Assembly (NCBI GenBank): GCA_013153675.1
Contig: JAADEA010000165.1
Coordinates: 1-5,012, forward strand
Direction: 5' to 3'
Length of the DNA stretch: 5,012 nt
Source: Campylobacterota bacterium
Lineage (GTDB): Bacteria; Campylobacterota; Campylobacteria; Campylobacterales; Sulfurovaceae
Shown here piece after piece: positions 1 to 5,012 of the stretch (positions within the stretch are counted from its first letter, which is position 1; every line of letters begins with the position of its first letter). The notes below the pieces were generated by a model. The model was not told the DNA's origin. It worked only from the letters and a program-made list of their open reading frames with translations, and ran no database searches. Made by a program: the position numbers and the translations under genes.

Positions 1-95
1 ATAAAAAAGATATTTTAGAAGATCCATTTATTAAAAAAAGTATTGAACTATTTGATCCTCACCGCGTAAGAATTATTAATAAAGAGAAGGAGTAA
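1..95 (+). CDS. C-terminal end of a plus-strand protein, possibly DNA polymerase III subunit gamma/tau (partial)
   Basis: An open frame beginning at position 3 runs 30 codons to a TAA at 93-95; the rest of the gene lies left of the window. The visible tail contains DPFIKKSIELFDPHRVRII followed by a lysine- and glutamate-rich end. An amphipathic 'hPhhKkhhELF' helix followed by a short beta strand of the 'xxhxhhx' type resembles the extreme C-terminus of bacterial DnaX (clamp-loader gamma/tau), which is why that name is offered. Thirty residues are too few to be sure, and other proteins could end this way. The stop codon is directly adjacent to the stop of the convergent efp gene, with no base between them, and the last codons supply one arm of a hairpin shared with efp. 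Confidence 0.5.
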   Translation, partial: KKDILEDPFIKKSIELFDPHRVRIINKEKE

Positions 96-111
96 CTATT
101 TTACCTTCTCT
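83..111. terminator. Probable bidirectional hairpin terminator between convergent genes
   Basis: AGAGAAGG at 83-90 pairs perfectly with CCTTCTCT at 104-111, an 8-bp stem with a 13-base loop; 93-95 with 101-103 can add three inner A-T pairs. On the plus strand the stem is followed by an AT-rich run ending in TTTT (112-120). On the minus strand it is followed by a weaker T/A-rich stretch. Both stop codons lie in the loop, so each arm is coding sequence of one of the two convergent genes. The U-tracts are imperfect, so termination efficiency is an inference. Confidence 0.55.
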
Positions 112-659
112 AAATATTTTCCCTCAGTAGTATCTACCTTGATTCTATCTCCTGTTAAGATATGAAAAGGAACTTGAATTACTGCCCCACTCTCAAGAGT
201 AGCTGGCTTTTTACCACCTTGAGTATCACCTTTAAAGTTTGGAGGTGTATCTACAACCTCAAGCTCTACTACTTGTGGAATCTCAACTGCTATTGGTTTT
301 CCTTTATGGAAAAGAATTGTAACTTCCATTCCATCAACCATAAAATCAAATACATCTCCTACTTGCTCTTTTGTAAGTCCCATCTGCTCAAAAGTTTCAC
401 TATCCATAAACTGTAAAAACTCTCCATCATCATATAGATATTGCATCTTTTTATACTCAAGCTCAGGAACCTCAAATTTATCTCCTGCATGAACTGTCTT
501 TTCTATAACTCTTCCATTTTGGAGATTCTTAACTTTCATTCTTACAAATGCAGCCCCTTTACCTGGCTTTACATGCAAAAACTCTACCACTTTATAAGGT
601 TGCCCATCAATTTCAAGTCTTACACCCTTTTTAATATCACCCATTCCAATTGTTGCCAT
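96..659 (-). CDS. efp: Translation elongation factor P
   Basis: The 187-residue product has the normal EF-P length and all three domains: a KOW-like domain I (about 5-63), an OB domain II (about 66-126) and an OB domain III (about 129-187). EF-P binds between the P and E sites of ribosomes stalled on consecutive prolines and promotes peptide-bond formation. The domain I loop carries KPGKG with Lys34 at the tip, the position that is beta-lysylated by EpmA/EpmB in E. coli. This argues against the arginine-rhamnosylated type; the modifying enzymes are not in this window. Domain III ends with the family signature around [20 protein letters not shown]. The ATG start is supported by an AAAGGA Shine-Dalgarno sequence at 665-670, five bases upstream. 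The gene seems to be transcribed alone from its own promoter, just downstream of the efflux operon terminator. It converges on the left-hand gene with no spacer. Nothing is unusual in the protein itself. Confidence 0.97.
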   Translation of the reverse strand: MATIGMGDIKKGVRLEIDGQPYKVVEFLHVKPGKGAAFVRMKVKNLQNGRVIEKTVHAGDKFEVPELEYKKMQYLYDDGEFLQFMDSETFEQMGLTKEQVGDVFDFMVDGMEVTILFHKGKPIAVEIPQVVELEVVDTPPNFKGDTQGGKKPATLESGAVIQVPFHILTGDRIKVDTTEGKYLEKVK

Positions 660-664
660 AAATA

Positions 665-670
665 TCCTTT
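665..670 (-). promoter_or_regulatory. Ribosome binding site of efp
   Basis: On the minus strand this reads AAAGGA, five bases before the ATG at 657-659. It fixes the efp start at the expected N-terminus ([12 protein letters not shown]). Confidence 0.8.
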
Positions 671-680
671 ATATTTTTTA

Positions 681-706
681 AATTTTTAAAAATTATATCC
701 AAAAAA
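681..706 (-). promoter_or_regulatory. efp promoter with TATAAT and upstream T-tract
   Basis: On the minus strand TTTTTTGGATATAAT is present, with a perfect TATAAT at 692-697 and six T residues at 701-706 just upstream. Campylobacterota sigma-70 promoters commonly have a strong -10 box, a T-rich upstream segment and no conserved -35 element, which fits. Transcription would begin near 685, giving a leader of about 25 bases before the efp ATG. The region 681-694 is also a perfect 14-bp AT palindrome (AATTTTTAAAAATT) over the predicted start site; this may be only a consequence of base composition. Confidence 0.65.
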
Positions 707-725
707 CCCGTAAAATTAACGGGTT
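701..725 (-). terminator. Intrinsic terminator of the efflux operon
   Basis: The minus strand has AACCCGT (719-725), a 7-base loop (712-718), the complementary ACGGGTT (705-711), and then an uninterrupted T-run ending at 701. This is a compact GC-cored stem followed by a U-tract, the classic rho-independent form. The TAA stop of the second RND half (716-718) lies inside the loop, so the terminator begins within the coding sequence. The same T-run belongs to the efp promoter. Confidence 0.85.
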
Positions 726-2446
726 ATTGAGATATCGTGAGGATCGTGATGTATCGGATTTTCATCATCTATCTCCATAGCTTTTGCATTATCTAATAGT
801 ACTGGAATAAAGATTAATGAAACAAATACAGCAGCTACCGTTCCAGAGATTAGTGCAACTCCAAGACCCCCAAATATTGGGTCACTTGCCAAAAGAGCAG
901 AACCTAAAATAATAGCAATTGCAGTTAAAAATATCGGTCTTGCCCTTGTGGCTGAAGCAATCGCAATTGCTCTTTTTTTATCCATTCCTTTTGCTTCCAT
1001 CAAAGATTTAGCAAAATCTATTAATAATAAAGAGTTTCTTGAACTAATACCCATTAGCGCAATAAACCCAATTAATGAAGTAGCAGTTAAGAAGAATGTA
1101 TCTCTTGTTACCAAATCTGCTACCCAGTGTCCAACAATTACTCCAATAATAGATAAGAAACTTCCAAGTAAAACAATAGCACTTAGAGTATAACTTCTAT
1201 AATAGATAACTAATAGTAAAAAGATTAAAACCAAAGCCCCAATAAAAGCTCCACCTAAATCTCTAAATGTATCAAGAGTTACCTTCATCTCTCCATCCCA
1301 TCTTAGAAGATACTCTTTACCTGTCTTTGGATCTGTTAAATATAGGTCAAACATATATGTAGAAAATGGAGCTTTCCTAACTTTATATCCCTCTTTTGAG
1401 AAATGTTCTATCATCTTCTCTCTTGCATCAAGTAAAGGATATACTTGACTCTCTTGATCAGTCTCTGCAATTACATTAATCATTCTTCTTAGATCTTTAT
1501 GCATAATAGATGGCTCAGAGTTTACCTCTTTTATATCTACCACCTCAATAACTGGAACTAACATTCCCATTCTATTCATTAAATTCATAGAACTTAACTT
1601 ACTCTTTAGAGCCTCTAAACTTTTCATCTTAAATCTTTTTGTATCTCTACTTAGAGTTAAAAAGATTTGAATTTGATCTGGCTCTTTTGCAGAGTTTTTA
1701 TGAGCTACTTCCATTCCTTCAAAAGCAAGATATAATATTTTATTTACCTGCTCAACAGAGAGACCACTTTTTGCTATTTTATCCTTATTTGGAACAAGCT
1801 CATACTTTTTATATATTTCATCTTCCATAATATCAACATCTACAACTTTTGGGGTCTTTTTTAAAATATCTGCCACCTCTTTAGATAGCTCTCTAATTTT
1901 ATTTAGATCTTCACCAGTTACCTCTACTACCAAAGAAGCAAGAGTTGGAGGACCTGCTGGCTGTTCAATCATTTTAATTACAGTTCCTTTTACAAGAGGT
2001 TCACACTTACCTTTAATAATAGGTCTAAGGCGTGAAACCATCATATAGCTTGTTTCATCTCTTTCATGCTTATCAGTTAAATTTACCGAAATCTCAGCTA
2101 CATTTTCACTATTTTTCATTCCAGAGCCCTTTACAAGCCCTGCATAATCAAGCGGAATTCCCATTCCATCATACTCAACAATATTTAATATCTCTTTTTC
2201 ACCTTTTAAAATATCAATTACACACTCAGCCACCTTATGTGTCTGTTCAATTGAACTTCCAGTTGGAGTATCTATATATATAGAATAAGTATTTGCACTC
2301 TTTCCTGGAAGCATTTTTGCTTTTACTATCTTTGTTGGCAACATCATAATAGATCCTGCCAATGCCAAAAGGGTAATTAAAATTACTAAAAACTTCTTCT
2401 TCTTATCCTCTAAAATCTTATATACAAATTTCTCAAACTTTTTCAT
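716..2446 (-). CDS. RND efflux transporter, C-terminal half (TM7-TM12) as a separate protein
   Basis: This 576-residue protein matches the second half of an AcrB-like inner-membrane RND pump. It starts with a short amphipathic segment (about 1-18, lysine-rich), then TM7 (about 19-36). A large periplasmic region (about 37-395) should hold the PC porter subdomains and the second part of the docking domain; it includes KMLPGKSANTY near 44-54 and KEYLLRWDGE near 377-386. TM8-TM12 lie at about 398-415, 421-441, 452-478, 503-520 and 528-551. TM10 carries SSRNSLLLIDFAK, with Arg470 where AcrB has the proton-relay Lys940. ATRARP at 499-504 places Arg501 at AcrB Arg971. The C-terminal tail is acidic and His-containing (HHDPHD, 566-571). 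Start choice is firm: ATG overlaps the stop of the upstream half as ATGA and follows AAGGAG by eight bases. It must assemble with the N-terminal half to be active. Substrate cannot be told from the sequence. Confidence 0.93.
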   Translation of the reverse strand: MKKFEKFVYKILEDKKKKFLVILITLLALAGSIMMLPTKIVKAKMLPGKSANTYSIYIDTPTGSSIEQTHKVAECVIDILKGEKEILNIVEYDGMGIPLDYAGLVKGSGMKNSENVAEISVNLTDKHERDETSYMMVSRLRPIIKGKCEPLVKGTVIKMIEQPAGPPTLASLVVEVTGEDLNKIRELSKEVADILKKTPKVVDVDIMEDEIYKKYELVPNKDKIAKSGLSVEQVNKILYLAFEGMEVAHKNSAKEPDQIQIFLTLSRDTKRFKMKSLEALKSKLSSMNLMNRMGMLVPVIEVVDIKEVNSEPSIMHKDLRRMINVIAETDQESQVYPLLDAREKMIEHFSKEGYKVRKAPFSTYMFDLYLTDPKTGKEYLLRWDGEMKVTLDTFRDLGGAFIGALVLIFLLLVIYYRSYTLSAIVLLGSFLSIIGVIVGHWVADLVTRDTFFLTATSLIGFIALMGISSRNSLLLIDFAKSLMEAKGMDKKRAIAIASATRARPIFLTAIAIILGSALLASDPIFGGLGVALISGTVAAVFVSLIFIPVLLDNAKAMEIDDENPIHHDPHDISITR

Positions 2447-2460
2447 GAAGGATTCTCCTT
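2443..2460 (-). promoter_or_regulatory. Translational coupling site between the two RND halves
   Basis: The stop of the first half (TGA, 2443-2445) and the start of the second (ATG, 2444-2446) overlap as ATGA. A near-consensus Shine-Dalgarno AAGGAG lies at 2455-2460, eight bases before the ATG and inside the 3' end of the first half. This arrangement usually gives coupled translation at similar levels, as would suit two halves of one transporter. In the frame of the second half there is a stop (TAA, 2480-2482) 11 codons upstream of the ATG. Confidence 0.8.
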
Positions 2461-4074
2461 CTTCTCTTCTTTTTGATCTTTATGGTGTTTATGGTGATGT
2501 TTATGAGTTGGCTTCTTTAATAACTTATAACTTAAATATGGTGTAAAGATATAAGCTACAATCAAAGAAGCAAAAAGGGCAACTGGAACATTTTGAGGGA
2601 TTGGTTTCATAAATTCACCCATCATCCCACCAACAAAAAACATTGGAACCATTGTTAAAATAATAGCTAATGTAGCAATATTTGTAGGAGGTCCTATCTC
2701 ATCAGTAGCCTCTACAAGTAAAACATCCATCTCCTTTTCATCCACATCATGAGCATGAAGATGTCTATGGATATTCTCAATTACAATAATTGCCGCATCA
2801 ACCAAAAGTCCCATTGATAAAAGAAATGCAAATAGAGTAATTCTGTTAATTGTTTGACCAGTAATATATGCTACAAATAGAGTTACTGATAAAATTGCTG
2901 GAACTGTAAAGGTAACAATCATAGCCTCTTTAAAGCCAAGAGTAAAGATAAGCATTACAGCAATAATTGCAATAGTAATTAAAATGTGATATACCAGCTC
3001 ATTTACTGCATCATTAGCTCTCTTACCATAATCTCTTGTAATAATATATCCTATACCATTTTTATGGAGATACTCTTTCATCTCATCTAAAAGCTTTTTT
3101 ACATCATTTGCAACAAATACTGCATTTGTACCTTTTAATTTAGCAACAGTTAAAGTAATTTGCTCTTTTAAAGGAGAGAACTCTTTATCCTCTTTCTCTT
3201 TTTTAAAAGTAATGTATGCTTTTTTAAAGTTTTGAAAGTCTATTCCTCTTGTAACTTTTGCTACATCTTTTAAATAGATAGGAGAACCCATATAAGAGGC
3301 TACAATTACATTTTTTAGATCATCTACACTCTCAATAGCATTTTTAATACCAAAAACAAGGAGTTTTTTTGTTTTTGTTCTTCCTTTAATATCTGGAACA
3401 TCTACGGCTATTGATTGAATAGCCTTCATAATTTGTCCCATCGATAGATGGTAGGCTGAAAGCTTATTTAAATCTACCTCTACATTAAATTGAGGTCTAT
3501 GCTCACCCTTTAACTCTGTTTTAGCCACATCCTTTACTCTATTTACCTTATATTGCACATCCCTTATTATCTCAAAAAACTTTTGATAATCTACCTTGCT
3601 CCCCTTTATTGGATAAAAAGAGATAGTCATAATAGGAACATCAATATCAATATCAAAAGGCTTAATTATTGGATGCATTGCCCCTTTTGGCAATAGATCC
3701 ATATTCTGCATTACTTTATCATATAACTTTAAGTTGGATATCTCTCTATTTTGTCCAATGTAATATTGAACATTTACAATTCCAACATTTTTCATAGCCA
3801 TTCCATAAATATGCTCAATTCCTTGAATCTCTCTCAATTTTCTCTCAAGTGGCTTTACAATTACATTTTCTACCTCTTTTGGAGAAGCTCCAGGAAGTGG
3901 AACAATAACTGCTCCTCCACTAATAGCAATTTGTGGGTCTTCTTCCCTTGGCATAAATTGCAGAGCAATAACTCCAAGCAAAAGGAGAGTTACAGCTAAT
4001 ACAGAAGTTAATGGGTTGGTTAAAAACTCCTTTGCAAGTTTTCCTGCCCAATCTTTTGGCTGATAATTTACCAT
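2443..4074 (-). CDS. RND efflux transporter, N-terminal half (TM1-TM6) as a separate protein
   Basis: This 543-residue protein corresponds to the first half of an AcrB-like RND transporter, which pumps substrates from the periplasm or membrane outward using the proton gradient. TM1 (about 22-40) is followed by PREEDPQI (42-49), a typical junction into the porter domain. The periplasmic region spans about 41-357. TM2-TM6 lie near 360-378, 384-404, 412-432, 464-482 and 495-516. TM4 carries GLLVDAAIIVIEN: Asp426 aligns with AcrB Asp407, but the Asp408 position is Ala427. CusA has a similar VDAA pattern. After TM6 the protein ends in a charged tail (522-543) with six histidines at 524-531, where a full-length pump would run on into TM7. 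Full-length RND pumps are about 1,050 residues; this half plus the next gives 1,119. The ATG follows GAGAGG (4081-4086) by six bases, and the gap to the adaptor gene is 12 bases. Substrate unknown. Confidence 0.93.
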   Translation of the reverse strand: MVNYQPKDWAGKLAKEFLTNPLTSVLAVTLLLLGVIALQFMPREEDPQIAISGGAVIVPLPGASPKEVENVIVKPLERKLREIQGIEHIYGMAMKNVGIVNVQYYIGQNREISNLKLYDKVMQNMDLLPKGAMHPIIKPFDIDIDVPIMTISFYPIKGSKVDYQKFFEIIRDVQYKVNRVKDVAKTELKGEHRPQFNVEVDLNKLSAYHLSMGQIMKAIQSIAVDVPDIKGRTKTKKLLVFGIKNAIESVDDLKNVIVASYMGSPIYLKDVAKVTRGIDFQNFKKAYITFKKEKEDKEFSPLKEQITLTVAKLKGTNAVFVANDVKKLLDEMKEYLHKNGIGYIITRDYGKRANDAVNELVYHILITIAIIAVMLIFTLGFKEAMIVTFTVPAILSVTLFVAYITGQTINRITLFAFLLSMGLLVDAAIIVIENIHRHLHAHDVDEKEMDVLLVEATDEIGPPTNIATLAIILTMVPMFFVGGMMGEFMKPIPQNVPVALFASLIVAYIFTPYLSYKLLKKPTHKHHHKHHKDQKEEKKENPS

Positions 4075-4080
4075 TGCTAA

Positions 4081-4086
4081 CCTCTC
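4081..4086 (-). promoter_or_regulatory. Ribosome binding site of the N-terminal RND half
   Basis: The minus strand reads TAAGAGAGGTTAGCAATG, in which TAA is the adaptor stop, GAGAGG the Shine-Dalgarno sequence and ATG the start of the next gene. The ribosome binding site lies in the 12-base intercistronic gap, consistent with one transcript. Confidence 0.7.
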
Positions 4087-4881
4087 TTATTTTGAAATGG
4101 TAACTTTTGCATACATTCCGGGAAATACAACTTTTCCCTTTTTATCAAAAGCAATCTTTATCTTAAATTTATGAGTCATTGGGTTTGAACTTGGAATAAT
4201 TGAAGTAACTTTTCCAGTAGTAACAAGCTTAATAGATGGAATTTCTACTTTTACCTTTTTACCAAGCTTTGCAAATTGTAAATCAGACTCATTAATCTCA
4301 ACTAATACTTTTAAATTCTCTAAATCAGTTAATACTAAAGCTGGCATTCCAGGAATTTGAATCTCTCCTTCTTTTACTCTTTTTGAAACAATTACACCAT
4401 CATTTGGAGCTTTAATTTTGAGATATTTATATTGGTTCATTACCTCTTCTTTTTTTGCTTGAGCCTGCTCTACTTGCTCTTTTGCAATCTTAACCATCTC
4501 TCTTAGATTCTTTGCAGCAAGCTCTAAATTTTCAAGTTGAAATTTTGAAACCATTCCCTTTTTATATAATCTTTTATGTCTTGCAAGGTTTAATAAAACA
4601 TTATTTAACTGATTTAGATTCATTTGAAGCATCAATTTTGCCTGATTTATTGCTAAATCTACTTGCCTTTGAGCAGCATCTATCTCTTTAGAGTCTATCT
4701 CATAGAGCAAATCTCCCTTTTTTACAATATCTCCTTCTCCCACTCTCATATTTTTTACAAATCCCATATATCTACTTGTAATAACCTTTTGATTATCTGA
4801 AACAACACTTCCACTTAAAACTAAATCCTCTCCAAAAAGTACCGTCACAAAAAATAGAGCTGCTATTAATACTCTTTTCAT
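4087..4881 (-). CDS. Periplasmic adaptor (membrane fusion protein, MFP/HlyD type) of the RND pump
   Basis: The 264-residue product has a Sec signal peptide (about 1-17, MKRVLIAALFFVTVLFG) with no lipobox cysteine, so a soluble or loosely attached periplasmic protein is expected. Mature-chain domains are a first lipoyl half (about 33-63, with VGEGDIVKKGDLL), an alpha-helical hairpin (about 64-152, rich in Gln, Ala and Leu), a second lipoyl half (about 153-183, KIKAPNDGVIVSK) and a beta-barrel (about 186-264, ending FPGMYAKVTISK). At the hairpin turn Arg101, Leu105 and Ser112 fit the R-x3-L-x6-S tip motif with which AcrA (Arg128, Leu132, Ser139) contacts TolC. It is short for the family (AcrA is 397 residues) because it stops after the beta-barrel and has no C-terminal membrane-proximal domain. 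Its position directly before the two RND halves makes it their partner, bridging them to an outer-membrane channel encoded elsewhere. Confidence 0.93.
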   Translation of the reverse strand: MKRVLIAALFFVTVLFGEDLVLSGSVVSDNQKVITSRYMGFVKNMRVGEGDIVKKGDLLYEIDSKEIDAAQRQVDLAINQAKLMLQMNLNQLNNVLLNLARHKRLYKKGMVSKFQLENLELAAKNLREMVKIAKEQVEQAQAKKEEVMNQYKYLKIKAPNDGVIVSKRVKEGEIQIPGMPALVLTDLENLKVLVEINESDLQFAKLGKKVKVEIPSIKLVTTGKVTSIIPSSNPMTHKFKIKIAFDKKGKVVFPGMYAKVTISK

Positions 4882-4886
4882 ATATA

Positions 4887-4892
4887 CTCCTT
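4887..4892 (-). promoter_or_regulatory. Ribosome binding site of the adaptor gene
   Basis: The minus strand reads TAAGGAGTATATATG. The stop of the upstream partial gene (TAA, 4891-4893) runs into AAGGAG, five bases before the adaptor ATG (4879-4881). This overlap suggests that the partial upstream frame is a real gene in the same operon and that its translation is coupled to that of the adaptor. Confidence 0.8.
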
Positions 4893-5012
4893 ACCCTTTT
4901 ATAATACTTTCAAGTTTAAATACTTTTTCATTTCTTTCATTTTTAATTTTTAGAAGCTTTAATAAGACCTCAATCTCTTTTGATTGATGAATTAAAAGCT
5001 CAGTAATTGATG
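4891..5012 (-). CDS. Unidentified protein, C-terminal end (partial)
   Basis: A minus-strand frame enters from the right edge and stays open for 39 codons to a TAA at 4891-4893. The visible tail includes SITELLIHQSKEIEVLLKLL and ends LESIIKG. It is hydrophilic, rich in Lys, Glu, Leu and Ile, with hydrophobic residues spaced as in an amphipathic helix or coiled coil. It does not look like the end of a TolC-family channel that I recognise. It sits nine bases between its stop-end and the adaptor start, with the Shine-Dalgarno of the adaptor overlapping its stop, so it is probably the preceding gene of the efflux operon. A small regulator or a coiled-coil protein would both fit; function is not assigned. 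Confidence 0.6.
   Translation of the reverse strand, partial: SITELLIHQSKEIEVLLKLLKIKNERNEKVFKLESIIKG

Noticed and set aside
162..416. Plus-strand ORFs inside efp and the RND/adaptor genes (for example 162-416, 441-689, 948-1193, 1639-1830, 2032-2283, 3751-3999)
   Set aside because: They lie antisense to well-supported genes, have atypical compositions and no convincing ribosome binding sites; they are frame shadows.
681..694. Perfect AT palindrome as an operator
   Set aside because: It is built only of A and T in a very AT-rich spacer; a palindrome of this type is readily expected by chance, so no regulator site is annotated.
716..2446. Second half as a pseudogene remnant of a broken RND gene
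   Set aside because: The ORF is intact over 576 codons, keeps all expected helices and motifs, and has its own ribosome binding site.
2443..2482. Programmed -1 ribosomal frameshift that would fuse the two RND halves
   Set aside because: The second half is in the -1 frame and the overlap is purine-rich with an AAAAA run, but the zero-frame codons (CAA AAA GAA) do not form an X-XXY-YYZ slippery heptamer and no clear downstream structure is visible. The AAGGAG plus ATG explains expression more simply.
1..5012. CRISPR arrays, tRNA/rRNA genes, insertion sequences, attachment sites
   Set aside because: No regularly spaced direct repeats, tRNA-like cloverleaf, transposase reading frame or terminal inverted repeats were seen; nearly all of the window is protein-coding.

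Overview
The window looks like chromosomal DNA from an AT-rich member of the Campylobacterota (Epsilonproteobacteria). The clues are the low-GC, AAA/AGA-rich codon use, the EF-P sequence type, and a promoter made of a T-tract directly upstream of TATAAT with no obvious -35 box, as described for Campylobacter and Helicobacter. This assignment comes from recognition only; the genus cannot be fixed.

Layout from left to right. Positions 1-95 hold the last 30 codons of a plus-strand gene, possibly dnaX. Its stop codon abuts the stop of the convergent minus-strand efp gene (96-659, elongation factor P). A hairpin built from the 3' ends of both genes probably ends both transcripts. Everything else is on the minus strand. 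Reading in the direction of transcription (right to left), an apparent operon enters from beyond position 5012. It contains the 3' end of an unrecognised gene (stop at 4891), a secreted periplasmic adaptor of the MFP/HlyD type (4087-4881), the N-terminal half of an RND transporter (2443-4074) and its C-terminal half (716-2446). A strong intrinsic terminator at 701-725 closes the operon. Its U-tract also forms the T-rich part of the efp promoter.

The adaptor and the two RND halves should form the inner-membrane and periplasmic part of a tripartite efflux pump. No outer-membrane channel is encoded here, but the adaptor hairpin carries the R-x3-L-x6-S motif used by AcrA-type adaptors to dock on TolC-like channels.

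The most notable point is that the RND pump, normally one polypeptide of about 1,050 residues with 12 membrane helices, is made as two proteins of 543 and 576 residues. The break lies in the cytoplasmic linker between TM6 and TM7. The cistrons overlap by ATGA and the second has its own strong Shine-Dalgarno sequence, which argues for a genuine gene split, though one indel in a purine-rich stretch is not excluded. The pump also has three His-rich cytoplasmic stretches and an altered set of proton-relay residues. No other mobile, CRISPR, tRNA or rRNA feature was seen.
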